DNA from: Psychroserpens luteus
GTDB taxonomy: Bacteria > Bacteroidota > Bacteroidia > Flavobacteriales > Flavobacteriaceae
DNA length: 64,000 nucleotides
Assembly (NCBI RefSeq): GCF_015319355.1
Contig: NZ_JADILU010000006.1
Span: 248,001-312,000, forward strand
Direction: 5' to 3'
Part shown: positions 46,290-57,518 of the stretch, one piece after another
Layout of the letters: every line of letters begins with the position of its first letter
Numbering within the stretch: position 1 is the first letter of the stretch
Notes under the pieces: generated by a model
Told to the model about the DNA's origin: nothing
The model's input: the letters and a program-made list of their open reading frames with translations, nothing else
Database searches by the model: none
Program-made: the position numbers and the translations under genes

Positions 46290-46375
46290 GATATAAATTT
46301 GATTACTTTTGCGCTTTGTAAATAAAATACAAATTTAAGGTTTTAATAAATAATTCATTGTAACAAAAGTAGCAA

Positions 46376-48283
46376 ATGCTCAATATTCATAATCTTTCCA
46401 TTTCATTTCAAGGCGAATACTTGTTTGAAGATATCACCTTTAAATTAAGTCCAGGAGACCGTATAGGATTGATCGGTAAAAATGGAGCAGGTAAATCTAC
46501 AATGCTCAAAATTTTGTCTAAAGAACTAGAACCAGATTCGGGACAAATTGCAGCAGATAAAAACCTGAGCTTTGGTTTTTTGAAACAAGATATTGATTTT
46601 GTCTTGGGGAAAACAGTACTCCAAGAGTCTTACGAGGCATTTAAAGAAATCAAAGAACTAGAAGCTAAAATGGAGTATGTGAATACCCAACTAGTAGAAC
46701 GTACTGATTATGAAAGTGAAATTTATCACCAATTGATGGTTGATTTAAATGATATTCAACATCAATATGAAATTATTGGAGGTTATAATTATCAAGGTGA
46801 AACTGAAAAAATATTACAAGGATTAGGTTTTAAACGTGAAGATTTTGATAAACTTACAGATACCTTTTCGGGTGGATGGAGAATGCGAATCGAATTAGCA
46901 AAACTACTTCTTCAAAATAATGACATATTATTGTTAGATGAGCCAACCAATCACTTGGATATAGAATCTATTATTTGGTTAGAAAACTTTTTAAAAGGGT
47001 ACTCTGGAGCAGTAGTAATTGTGTCTCACGATAAAATGTTTTTAGATAACGTAACTAATCGTACTATTGAGATTTCTCTTGGTAGAATTTACGATTACCC
47101 AAAAGCATATTCTCAATTTTTAGTGCTTAGAAATGAACTTAAAGCGCAACAATTAGCATCACAAAAGAATCAACAAAAGCAAATAGAACAGACTGAGAAA
47201 CTTATTGAGAAGTTTAGGGCCAAAGCTAGTAAAGCAACAATGGCTCAATCGCTTATCAAGAAGCTAGATAGAATGGATCGTATAGAGGTTGATGAAGATG
47301 ATAATAGTGTGATGACTTTAAATTTTCCTGTGTCTATAACACCTGGTAAAGTGGTTGTAGAAGCAGAGAATATCTCCAAAAATTATGGAGATAATCATGT
47401 GCTTTCAAATGTTAATTTACTTATAGAAAGAGATAGTAAAACTGCTTTTGTTGGGCAAAACGGACAAGGGAAATCTACACTAGCAAAAATCATTGTTGGA
47501 GAATTAAAACATCAAGGCGATTTAAAATTAGGACACAATGTGCAAATTGGTTATTTCGCTCAAAATCAAGCAGAATATCTTGACGGTAGTAAAACGGTTT
47601 TAGACACTATGATTGATGCTGCTAATGAAACGAATAGAAGTAAGGTTCGTGATATTTTAGGATCATTTTTATTTAGAGGTGACGAGGCAGAAAAGTACGT
47701 GCGTGTCTTATCTGGAGGAGAACGAAATCGTTTAGCTTTAGCAAAATTGATGCTCCAACCACTTAATATGTTGGTGATGGATGAGCCAACAAATCACTTG
47801 GATATTAAATCTAAAAATGTACTCAAAGAAGCCCTTAAGAAATTTGAAGGCACCTTAATTTTAGTATCACATGATAGAGATTTTCTTCAAGGTTTAACTA
47901 ATAATGTATACGAATTTAAAGATCAAAAAATAAAAGAATATTTAGGTGATATAGATTTCTATTTAGAAGAGCGTAATGTTGAAAATTTACGTGAAGTAGA
48001 AAAAAGAACTGTCATTAAAGAAACACCTAAAGAGACCAATAAGCAAACTTATAAAGATCAGAAAAAACTAAAATCTTTAAATAATAAATTGAGCAATATT
48101 GAGTCTAAGATTAATGTCTTAGAAAAAGATATCAAAAAAGATGATGTCGAGTTAGCTACTAATTATGATGCTACTGCTGCAGACGCTAGTTTTTTTGAAC
48201 GTTACCAAACTAAAAAGGATAAACTAAAAAAGTTAATGGCAGATTGGGAAATAATTACACTGGAATTGGATGAATTGAGTTGA
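46376..48283 (+). CDS. ABC-F family ATPase (ribosome-associated type)
   Basis: A soluble protein of 635 residues with two ABC ATPase domains and no membrane part. First domain: GKNGAGKST, SGGWRMRIELAKLLL and LLLDEPTNHLD. ABC-F linker near residues 250-320. Second domain: GQNGQGKST, LSGGERNRLALAKLML and VMDEPTNHLD. A charged coiled-coil C-terminal extension follows. ABC-F proteins act on the ribosome in translation or antibiotic protection; the C-terminal extension resembles Uup-type proteins. A TACTTTTG box at 46304-46311 is the likely -7 element. Confidence 0.93.
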   Translation: MLNIHNLSISFQGEYLFEDITFKLSPGDRIGLIGKNGAGKSTMLKILSKELEPDSGQIAADKNLSFGFLKQDIDFVLGKTVLQESYEAFKEIKELEAKMEYVNTQLVERTDYESEIYHQLMVDLNDIQHQYEIIGGYNYQGETEKILQGLGFKREDFDKLTDTFSGGWRMRIELAKLLLQNNDILLLDEPTNHLDIESIIWLENFLKGYSGAVVIVSHDKMFLDNVTNRTIEISLGRIYDYPKAYSQFLVLRNELKAQQLASQKNQQKQIEQTEKLIEKFRAKASKATMAQSLIKKLDRMDRIEVDEDDNSVMTLNFPVSITPGKVVVEAENISKNYGDNHVLSNVNLLIERDSKTAFVGQNGQGKSTLAKIIVGELKHQGDLKLGHNVQIGYFAQNQAEYLDGSKTVLDTMIDAANETNRSKVRDILGSFLFRGDEAEKYVRVLSGGERNRLALAKLMLQPLNMLVMDEPTNHLDIKSKNVLKEALKKFEGTLILVSHDRDFLQGLTNNVYEFKDQKIKEYLGDIDFYLEERNVENLREVEKRTVIKETPKETNKQTYKDQKKLKSLNNKLSNIESKINVLEKDIKKDDVELATNYDATAADASFFERYQTKKDKLKKLMADWEIITLELDELS

Positions 48284-48380
48284 AAATAACCAATTTTATT
48301 TTTTTTAAGGAATAATTAACAACCATACACTAAACTTACCAATATTTTTGCGGTCTAACTAGTTCAACCAAATTAGATCA

Positions 48381-49568
48381 ATGCGTAATATTATACTCTC
48401 CATTATTGGTGTCGTTTTAATTGTAGGCTCATTTTTTATAGCCAAACGATTAATTGATAATAAGAAAAAACCCAAACCAGTACCCGAAAAAGTTGTTAAA
48501 ACAGTTTTTACCGATACGGTTCAAAATAGTACAATACAAATTGTAATTCCTGCAAATGGTAGTTTAGTAGCTAAACGACGTGTAGAGCTTTATGCAGAAG
48601 TCCAAGGTGTTTTTAGAACCAGTGGAAAACTTTTTAAACCAGGTCAAGAATATCGTCAAGGCGAAAATTTAATTCGAATTGATGCTGCGGAATATTATGC
48701 AAGCGTTCAGTCCTCAAAAAGCAATCTGTATAATTCTATTGCTGCAATTATGCCAGATTTAAGATTGGATTTTCCAGATGTATTTCCAAAATGGCAAAGT
48801 TATCTCAATGGTTTTGATTTAAATAAATCGACACCTAAGTTACCTGAAATGACTTCGGAAAAAGAAAACTATTTTATAACTGGTCGTGGCATTGTATCTA
48901 ATTACTATAACGTCAAAAATTTAGAGCAACGATTGGCAAAATATAATATAAGAGCACCTTTTAATGGGATATTAACGGAAGCGCTAGCTACTGAAGGTTC
49001 TTTAATTAGAAGCGGACAAAAATTAGGAGAATATATTGATCCTTCGGCTTATGAAATGGAAGTCGCTATTAGTAAAACCTATGCTAATTTATTGAAAGTA
49101 GGAGAAGATGTTGCTTTAAATAGTTTAGATAAAACCGAAATATATACAGGGAAAGTATCTCGTGTAAACGGAAGCATAGACGCTACCACACAAACCATTA
49201 CTGCGTATATAGAAGTCATAGATGAAAACCTAAAAGAAGGTGTGTATTTAGAAGCTAATTTAAATGCTAAAGAAGAAAATGATGCCATAGAACTTGATAG
49301 AAACCTATTATTAGAAAGTCAACAAATATTTGTGGTTAAGGATAGTTTGTTGGATGTTATTGATGTAAAACCTGTATATTTTTCAGATACTAAGGTGGTT
49401 TTAAAAAATATACCAAACGGAACCATTATCCTTAAAAAAGCAGTTCCAGGTGCTTATGCAGGAATGCTAGTTAAAGCTTTTAAAGACGAAAAAGAAGAGC
49501 AGCCAATTTCCGAAGAAAAAGAAGAAACAAAAAAGGACATTGTAACAAAATCTAAAAAAGCAAAATAG
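48381..49568 (+). CDS. RND efflux periplasmic adaptor (AcrA-like)
   Basis: A membrane-fusion protein of 395 residues: N-terminal anchor (IILSIIGVVLIVGSFFIA), lipoyl half (IVIPANGSLVAKRRVELYAEVQG), helical hairpin, second lipoyl half (YNIRAPFNGILTEALATEGSLI), and beta-barrel region ending in a Glu/Lys-rich tail. It has no metal-binding motif, unlike the adaptor at 20765, so this is a general drug/lipid-type efflux pump. The -7 box TATTTTTG (48343-48350) precedes it, and the permease gene follows by 3 bases. Confidence 0.94.
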   Translation: MRNIILSIIGVVLIVGSFFIAKRLIDNKKKPKPVPEKVVKTVFTDTVQNSTIQIVIPANGSLVAKRRVELYAEVQGVFRTSGKLFKPGQEYRQGENLIRIDAAEYYASVQSSKSNLYNSIAAIMPDLRLDFPDVFPKWQSYLNGFDLNKSTPKLPEMTSEKENYFITGRGIVSNYYNVKNLEQRLAKYNIRAPFNGILTEALATEGSLIRSGQKLGEYIDPSAYEMEVAISKTYANLLKVGEDVALNSLDKTEIYTGKVSRVNGSIDATTQTITAYIEVIDENLKEGVYLEANLNAKEENDAIELDRNLLLESQQIFVVKDSLLDVIDVKPVYFSDTKVVLKNIPNGTIILKKAVPGAYAGMLVKAFKDEKEEQPISEEKEETKKDIVTKSKKAK

Positions 49569-49571
49569 GTC

Positions 49572-52500
49572 ATGAGAAAACTCATTGAATATTTTATCAG
49601 GTACCACGTTGCAGTTAATATTTTTATTTTCGCTTTTATTGTTTTTGGTATTATAGGTGTACTGTCTTTAAAATCATCTTTCTTTCCATTGACAGATTCT
49701 AAAATAATAACAGTAAGTGTTACTTATCCAGGAGCTTCGCCTCAAGAAATTGAAGAAGGTATTGTGCTTCAAATAGAAGATAATCTCAAAGGTTTAAAAG
49801 GTATAGATAGAGTCACTTCTGTATCTAGAGAAAACAGCGGAACTATTACTGTTGAAATAGAAAAGGACGAGAACATTGACTTCATGTTATTAGAAGTTAA
49901 AAATGCTGTAGACCGTGTGCCTTCATTTCCTTCAGGAATGGAACCTCTAATTGTTGCAAAACAAGAAGCTGTTAGAGAAACTATTTCTTTTGCTTTAAGT
50001 GGTGAAAATATTCCGTTAGTAACTTTAAAACAAATTGGTAGACAGGTAGAGAATGATTTAAGAGCTATTGATGGTATTTCACAAATTGCGATTTCTGGGT
50101 ATCCAGATGAAGAAATAGAAATAGCTGTAAATGAAACCAGTTTATTAGCTTATAATTTGACATTTGGTGAAGTTTCACAAGCAGTTAGTAGGTCAAATAT
50201 TTTAACAACTGGTGGTACTATTAAAACAGATACAGAAGAGTATCTTATTAGAGCGAATAATCGTTCTTATTATGGAGATGAGCTTTCAAATGTTGTAGTA
50301 AGTGCTTCTAATGATGGTAAAGTAGTGCGTTTAAAAGACGTAGCTATTATTCGTGATCGTTTTTCAGAAACACCTAATGCAACATATTTTAACCAAAAAT
50401 TATCTATAAATATATCCATAACTAGTACTAATACCGAGGATTTAATATCCTCTGCAGATAGAGTAAAAGAATACATAGAAGCCTACAATCAAAAACATAA
50501 TAACGTACAGTTAGATGTGGTTAGAGATTTATCTAAAACACTAAACCAACGTACCGATTTACTAACAGAAAATGCAGTTATTGGGATGTTACTCGTGTTG
50601 TTGTTTTTATCTGTTTTCTTAAACACGCGTTTAGCGTTTTGGGTTGCTTTTGGGTTGCCGATTTCGTTTTTAGGAATGTTTATTTTTGCAGGTCAGTTTG
50701 ATGTCACCATAAATGTTTTATCACTCTTCGGAATGATTATCGTTATCGGAATATTAGTAGATGATGGAATTGTTATTGCTGAAAATATCTATCAACATTA
50801 CGAAAAAGGGAAATCTCCAATTGAAGCAGCAATAGATGGTACAATGGAAGTAATTCCTCCAGTAGTATCTGCAATTATTACAACCCTTTTAGCATTTTCA
50901 TTATTTCTGTTTTTAGATAGTAGAATTGGTGAGTTCTTTAGTGAAGTAGCTGTAATTGTTATACTTACGTTAACCGTTTCATTAGTTGAAGCACTCATAA
51001 TCCTACCAGCGCATTTAGCGCATTCTAAAGCATTAAGAAAGCAGGTTGTAGAAGAAAATCCTTCAAAAATGAAGCGATTCTTCTTAAAGATGCGAATCAT
51101 TAATAAGGCTGGAGATAATTTCATGAACTTTTTAAGAGATAAAGTATATGCACCAGCAATTACTTTTGTTTTGAATTTTAAACTACTTTCTCTTGGTATT
51201 TTTACTGCATTATTAATTTTAACTTTTGGAGCAATTGGAGGAGGAGTTATTGGTATGACGATGTTTCCATCTGTTGCTAGTGATCGAGTTTCTATAGAAT
51301 TAGATATGCCAAATGGTACGAATGAGAAAGTAACAGATTCTATCATTTCAATGATAGAAGAAAAATCATTTATAGTAAATCAAGAGTTAACCGAGAAGTA
51401 TTTAAAAGGAACAGATAAGCAGCTTTTTGAAAATACTATTCTAACAATAAATAGTAGCTCGAGCGCAAGCTTACGAATAAATTTATTGCCAGGTGAAGAA
51501 AGACCAAATGCAATAAAATCTGATTTAGTAGCAAATAGATTACGTGAATTGGTTGGTCCTGTTATTGGTACAGAACGTTTAATTTTTGGTTCTGGTGGTA
51601 ACTTTGGTGGTAGTCCAGTTTCTGTATCGCTTTTAGGAAATAATATTGATGAACTTAAAGCAGCTAAAATAGAGTTAAAGCAAGTTTTAGAATCTAACCC
51701 TTTATTAAAAGATATAGAAGACAATGATCCTGCAGGAATTAAAGAAATTCGCATTGAACTTAAAGAAAGTGCTTACTTATTAGGCTTAAATTTAAGTACA
51801 GTTATGAGTCAAGTACGTTCTGGTTTCTTTGGTACACAAGCACAGCGTTTTCAAAGAGGACAAGATGAAATTCGCGTTTGGGTTCGTTATGATAGAAGTA
51901 ATAGAGCATCTATTAACGATCTGGATGATATGAGAATCGTAACTCCAATAGGAGAGCGAGTAACACTTAAGGATATTGCTTTTTACACCATAGAAAGAGG
52001 AGATGTTGCTATTAACCACTTAGAAGGACAACGAGAAATTCAAGTATCGGCAGATTTAAAAGATCCAAGTACAAGTACTACAGATATTATAGACGATTTA
52101 AAAAATATTACTATAGTAGATTTAAAATCTAAATACCCAACCATTTCTGCATCTTTTGAAGGACAAAACCGAGAAAAAGATAAGCTAATGAGTTCTTTAG
52201 GCCAAGCAGGAATTCCTATTTTATTACTAATTTATATTGTAATAGCTTTTACGTTTAGAAGTTATAGTCAGCCACTTTTATTAATGCTTTTAATACCTTT
52301 TAGTTTAACAGCTGTGGCTTGGGGACATTGGCTTTTAGGGTTTTCAGTAAACATTTTATCTCTTTTAGGTATCATTGCTTTAATTGGTATTATGGTAAAT
52401 GATGGTTTAGTGTTAATAGGTAAATTTAATTCTAATTTACGTGAAGGATTAAAGTTTGATGAGGCACTTTTAAATGCTGGAAAATCTCGTTTTAGAGCTA

Positions 52501-52769
52501 TATTTTTAACATCTTTAACAACAATTGCTGGTTTAGCTCCTCTACTTTTAGAGAAAAGTAGACAAGCACAATTTTTAAAGCCCATGGCGATTTCTATTTC
52601 CTTTGGAATTGCTTATGCAACCATTTTAACCTTATTAGTTTTACCATTATTCTTATCGTTTAGTAATAGCATAAAGAAAAATGGAAAATGGTTATGGACT
52701 AATAAAGAGGTGACAAAAGAAGAAGTTGAACGTGCTATTAAAGAACAAAAAGAAGAAAATGAACATTAA
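49572..52769 (+). CDS. RND efflux permease (AcrB/HAE1-like)
   Basis: A proton-driven inner-membrane pump of 1065 residues with two six-helix blocks and large periplasmic loops. Recognisable: VSVTYPGASPQEIEEGIVLQIEDNLKGLKGI, VDDGIVIAENIYQHYEKGKSPIEAA (helix 4 relay region) and GIMVNDGLVLIGKFNSNLREG. It sits between the adaptor and TolC genes of the same operon; its last 11 bases overlap the TolC start. Substrate unknown. Confidence 0.95.
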   Translation: MRKLIEYFIRYHVAVNIFIFAFIVFGIIGVLSLKSSFFPLTDSKIITVSVTYPGASPQEIEEGIVLQIEDNLKGLKGIDRVTSVSRENSGTITVEIEKDENIDFMLLEVKNAVDRVPSFPSGMEPLIVAKQEAVRETISFALSGENIPLVTLKQIGRQVENDLRAIDGISQIAISGYPDEEIEIAVNETSLLAYNLTFGEVSQAVSRSNILTTGGTIKTDTEEYLIRANNRSYYGDELSNVVVSASNDGKVVRLKDVAIIRDRFSETPNATYFNQKLSINISITSTNTEDLISSADRVKEYIEAYNQKHNNVQLDVVRDLSKTLNQRTDLLTENAVIGMLLVLLFLSVFLNTRLAFWVAFGLPISFLGMFIFAGQFDVTINVLSLFGMIIVIGILVDDGIVIAENIYQHYEKGKSPIEAAIDGTMEVIPPVVSAIITTLLAFSLFLFLDSRIGEFFSEVAVIVILTLTVSLVEALIILPAHLAHSKALRKQVVEENPSKMKRFFLKMRIINKAGDNFMNFLRDKVYAPAITFVLNFKLLSLGIFTALLILTFGAIGGGVIGMTMFPSVASDRVSIELDMPNGTNEKVTDSIISMIEEKSFIVNQELTEKYLKGTDKQLFENTILTINSSSSASLRINLLPGEERPNAIKSDLVANRLRELVGPVIGTERLIFGSGGNFGGSPVSVSLLGNNIDELKAAKIELKQVLESNPLLKDIEDNDPAGIKEIRIELKESAYLLGLNLSTVMSQVRSGFFGTQAQRFQRGQDEIRVWVRYDRSNRASINDLDDMRIVTPIGERVTLKDIAFYTIERGDVAINHLEGQREIQVSADLKDPSTSTTDIIDDLKNITIVDLKSKYPTISASFEGQNREKDKLMSSLGQAGIPILLLIYIVIAFTFRSYSQPLLLMLLIPFSLTAVAWGHWLLGFSVNILSLLGIIALIGIMVNDGLVLIGKFNSNLREGLKFDEALLNAGKSRFRAIFLTSLTTIAGLAPLLLEKSRQAQFLKPMAISISFGIAYATILTLLVLPLFLSFSNSIKKNGKWLWTNKEVTKEEVERAIKEQKEENEH

Positions 52770-54078
52770 ATTATATAGTGCTTACGCTTTATTTTTCTTC
52801 GGAATAATAGTTAACGCACAACAAGTATTAACAACAGATGAAGCTGTAAAGCTTACGTTAGAGCATAACTACGGAATAAAAATAGCTAATAATATTGTTG
52901 AAGTAGCAGAGAACAATACAGGAGTTTTAAACTCTGGTTATTTGCCAACACTAACTGGAAATGCAGGAGCAGCAATAGATGTTCAGGATTCTGAAGGACA
53001 ACGCGTTGATGGAGATGTTATTACAGCAAAAGATGTAGAAACACGTCGTTACAATGCTTCGTTAAATTTAAATTACACACTGTTTGATGGATTAGGACGT
53101 TTATATAATTACAAACGTTTAAAAGAAGAATATCAGTTGTCTGAGTTAGAGGCTCGTGAAACTATAGAAACTACAATGTTGCAATTATTCTCTATTTATT
53201 ATACTGTAGCTCAACTCTCAGAAAATACAGATGCTTTGGAGGAAACTTTAGTGATTTCAAAAGATAGATTAGTACGAGCTGGATACCAGTTCGATTACGG
53301 ACAGAGTACAAAGTTAGGCGTTTTAAATGCGGAGGTAGATATCAATAATGACAGTATCAATTTTATAAACGCAAAACAACAATTACGAAATACAAAGCGT
53401 GATTTAAACGTTGTTTTAGGGAATCAAATTAGTGAAGAGTATCATGTAGATACAGATTTAAGTTTTTTATTTGATTTAAATAAAGAAGAGCTTTTAGATA
53501 AAACGAAAGCGAATAATGTGTCTTTGATGCAGGCAGACAGAAATATAAATATAAGTCAGTTTGATATTAAAACCAATAAAGCACAATTTTTACCCACAAT
53601 TGGTTTAGTAGGATCTTATGGTTGGAATGAATCTTCAACAGATAATCCTTTAGCTTTTACTGTACAAAGTACTACATCTGGCTTGTCTGCAGGATTAAAT
53701 TTATCATGGAATCTATTTGATGGTGGAGGCACGTTGACACGCGTTAAAAATGCTAAGCTAGTTTTAGAAAATCAAAAGCTTCAAAAAGAACAACTTAACA
53801 TTGATGTAGAGCGTAATTTTAATAATGCTTGGGATGATTATCAAAATAAATTGTTGATTTATCATGTGCAAGAAGATAATATCAAGACCTCACAAAATAA
53901 TTTTGAACGTACACAAGAAAAATTTAAAATTGGTCAAGTGACTTCAATTGAATTTCGTCAAGCACAACTTAATTTGCTTAACTCAGAGTTAAACAGAAAT
54001 CAAGCTAAATACGATGCTAAATTAGCAGAGTTGACTGTGCTTCAGTTAAGTGGGGAATTATTAAATGTAGATTTTTAA
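52759..54078 (+). CDS. TolC-family outer-membrane channel
   Basis: Third component of the efflux operon, 439 residues from ATG at 52759 (MNIKLYSAYALFFFGIIVNAQ, a clear signal peptide). The codons upstream are within the permease gene. TolC-type repeats: LTTDEAVKLTLEHNYGIKIANN, SKDRLVRAGYQFDYGQSTKLGVLNAEVDI, and RTQEKFKIGQVTSIEFRQAQLNLLNSE. Complete length. Confidence 0.94.
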   Translation: MNIKLYSAYALFFFGIIVNAQQVLTTDEAVKLTLEHNYGIKIANNIVEVAENNTGVLNSGYLPTLTGNAGAAIDVQDSEGQRVDGDVITAKDVETRRYNASLNLNYTLFDGLGRLYNYKRLKEEYQLSELEARETIETTMLQLFSIYYTVAQLSENTDALEETLVISKDRLVRAGYQFDYGQSTKLGVLNAEVDINNDSINFINAKQQLRNTKRDLNVVLGNQISEEYHVDTDLSFLFDLNKEELLDKTKANNVSLMQADRNINISQFDIKTNKAQFLPTIGLVGSYGWNESSTDNPLAFTVQSTTSGLSAGLNLSWNLFDGGGTLTRVKNAKLVLENQKLQKEQLNIDVERNFNNAWDDYQNKLLIYHVQEDNIKTSQNNFERTQEKFKIGQVTSIEFRQAQLNLLNSELNRNQAKYDAKLAELTVLQLSGELLNVDF

Positions 54079-54097
54079 TTTCCGAAGAACATCAAAT

Positions 54098-54280
54098 ATG
54101 CAAGAGTATTTTTTTCAATGTCCATATTGTTGGCAATCCATCTCAATGCTCATAGATGTTTCACAATCTCAACAACGTTATATTGAAGATTGTGAGGTGT
54201 GTTGTAATCCTATTCAACTGCAAATCAATATCGAAAATCAAGAAATCACTAGTTTTGAAGCCCAGAATATAGAACAATAG
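54098..54280 (+). CDS. CPXCG-motif cysteine-rich small protein
   Basis: A 60-residue protein with two Cys pairs (FQCPYCWQS and EDCEVCCNP) spaced as in a zinc ribbon, matching the CPXCG family. Soluble; function unknown. It lies 19 bases after the TolC gene and may be co-transcribed. Confidence 0.88.
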   Translation: MQEYFFQCPYCWQSISMLIDVSQSQQRYIEDCEVCCNPIQLQINIENQEITSFEAQNIEQ

Positions 54281-54314
54281 TTATATTTTAAATCACTAAT
54301 AATCAATGTTTTAA

Positions 54315-54356
54315 AATATTTTCGATGAATAACATTGCGGTTCATCGAAAAATATT
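54315..54356. repeat. Imperfect inverted repeat upstream of the LRR gene
   Basis: AATATTTTCGATGAA (54316-54330 region) pairs with TTCATCGAAAAATATT (54341-54356) with one extra base, around an 11-base loop. It could terminate the efflux operon or serve as an operator for the LRR gene 65 bases downstream. No strong T-run follows, so operator or RNA structure is equally possible. Confidence 0.6.
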
Positions 54357-54420
54357 GTCATTTAACCGATATTCTGTTACATTCGTAGTAGAAACGTTTC
54401 CCTCAGCCAAATCTATCACT

Positions 54421-55332
54421 ATGAAAACTGCTAAACTTACATTATTACTTTGTTTTGTTACCTTATTGTCCTTTGGTAGCGTTTCAACAAAAGAAAAAGA
54501 GGCTTTAAAAGCAATTTATAATTCTACAAATGGTGCACTTTGGACTACTACTTGGGATTTAGGTAAGCCTGTTCAAGAATGGTTTGGTGTTACAGTAAAA
54601 GGGGATAAGGTCATTGGACTTAATTTAGAATTTAATAACCTAAAAGGAGAAATTCCTTTAGAAATTGGAGATTTAGTTCACTTACGACATATCAATTTTT
54701 TTAGAAATAAAATTTCAGGAGGTATTCCTTCTTCAATAAAAAATTTAAAATCATTAGTTACTTTAAATTTAGCATTTAATATGCTCTCAAATCCTTTACC
54801 AGAAGAAATTGGAGCATTAGAATCGTTAAAGAATTTAAAGTTATTTATGAATAGGATAGAAGGCCAAATCCCTTATTCAATTGGTCAATTAACAAACCTT
54901 AGAACTTTAGAGTTATACAACAACAAATTAACAGGAGAGTTACCTTCATCTATAGGAAATCTTACTAAGTTAAAGGAGTTATTGGTTAGTAGTAATCAAA
55001 TTTCAGGCAAGTTACCTGCAACGATAGCAAAGGTTGAAGGACTAAAAGTTCTTAGTCTTTTTGAAAATAATTTTTTCGGAACTTTGCCAAGTTCAATCTG
55101 TAATTTAACAAGTCTTGAGGAGTTAGTAATCTCTGATAATGCGTTCTACGGAAAATTGCCTAATCAAATTGTTAATCTTACAAAATTAAAAGTATTGCTT
55201 ATTGGTAACAATGATTTTAAAGGAGAATTAGTTGAACTTCAAAATCAATTTCCAAATTTAAAGCAATTTGATTTCGTAGATATTCATAATCAAGGAGCAA
55301 TTGCTACACTTGATACAGAAGATGATGATTAA
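54421..55332 (+). CDS. Secreted plant-type leucine-rich-repeat protein
   Basis: A 303-residue exported protein from ATG at 54421 (MKTAKLTLLLCFVTLLSFGS signal peptide). An LRRNT-like segment (LKAIYNSTNGALWTTTWDL...WFGVTV) is followed by about eight 24-residue repeats of the plant-specific form LxxLxxLxLxxNxLxGxIPxxIG. The end is acidic (DTEDDD). No C-terminal sorting domain is evident. Such proteins bind proteins or glycans outside the cell, but the partner is unknown. Stands alone, with its own terminator at 55368. Confidence 0.9.
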   Translation: MKTAKLTLLLCFVTLLSFGSVSTKEKEALKAIYNSTNGALWTTTWDLGKPVQEWFGVTVKGDKVIGLNLEFNNLKGEIPLEIGDLVHLRHINFFRNKISGGIPSSIKNLKSLVTLNLAFNMLSNPLPEEIGALESLKNLKLFMNRIEGQIPYSIGQLTNLRTLELYNNKLTGELPSSIGNLTKLKELLVSSNQISGKLPATIAKVEGLKVLSLFENNFFGTLPSSICNLTSLEELVISDNAFYGKLPNQIVNLTKLKVLLIGNNDFKGELVELQNQFPNLKQFDFVDIHNQGAIATLDTEDDD

Positions 55333-55367
55333 TAATAATTTTTATAGTTAGTTTTGAATTAGTATTT

Positions 55368-55400
55368 GCTCTCATCATGTTTGTGTTGAGAGCTTTTTTT
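55368..55400 (+). terminator. Terminator of the LRR gene
   Basis: Seven-base stem gctctca / tgagagc with a 12-base loop, followed directly by seven T. Confidence 0.88.
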
Positions 55401-55502
55401 ATGAATTAATTTTTATTTAAGAATGATTTCAATCTGTAATTGACTGTTAAATAGATGAATAAATTCTAATATAATTATCTATTAAAATCTTGACGAAATA
55501 TG

Positions 55503-55533
55503 TTGGTAATATCTAAAAAAGCTTATATATTTG
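55503..55533 (+). promoter_or_regulatory. Promoter of tRNA-fMet
   Basis: TTG (55503-55505), 20-base spacer and TATATTTG (55526-55533), an exact match to the Bacteroidota -33/-7 pattern. The transcript would carry a leader of about 65 bases before the mature tRNA. Confidence 0.8.
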
Positions 55534-55605
55534 CAGTCCTAAAATGATTGAGTCGGTATTATGAGCCGAAAGTTAAAAGCTAAGACAATCTTTTAGATAT
55601 TAAAT

Positions 55606-57278
<1,673 letters not shown>

Positions 57279-57285
57279 TTTGTAT

Positions 57286-57453
57286 TTATTTTACTGAATC
57301 ATAAACGAGTTTAGTAAATTGATATAAACTCAAGGCTAATTCATGTTTTTGTTCTTCGTTTGCTATTGAATGCTCAATTGAAAGACATTCGTCAAGCTCT
57401 GTATTATCTAATAATTGTTTCTGTTGTAATTCCTGTAGCGATTGTCGGCCCAT
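57286..57453 (-). CDS. Small ORF upstream of the recombinase
   Basis: A 55-residue frame, MGRQSLQELQQKQLLDNTEL onward, rich in Gln/Glu/Leu and likely helical, 7 bases before the recombinase ATG and on the same strand. Small basic or helical proteins next to serine integrases sometimes control recombination direction, but nothing in this sequence proves that. It overlaps the ORF at 57401-57517 in another frame, so possibly only one of the two is real. Confidence 0.5.
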   Translation of the reverse strand: MGRQSLQELQQKQLLDNTELDECLSIEHSIANEEQKHELALSLYQFTKLVYDSVK

Positions 57454-57517
57454 AACGAGATAGGATTAAATCGGGCTGTGTTTTCAGGAACCGAGAGTAT
57501 TCTACATTAGTTTTCAT
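57401..57517 (-). CDS. Very small ORF directly after the MerR-like gene
   Basis: A 38-residue frame (MKTNVEYSRFLKTQPDLILS, then RYGPTIATGITTETIIR). Its ATG lies one base after the TAA stop of the regulator gene, so translational coupling is possible. No family recognised. It overlaps the 55-residue ORF by 53 bases in another frame. Confidence 0.4.
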
Positions 57518-57518
57518 C

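Noticed and set aside
57441-57460. GTCGGCCCATAAC resembles the tRNA anticodon arm and might be an attachment site
   Set aside because: Only short blocks match, with gaps, and it lies within the small ORFs; too weak without an empty-site comparison.
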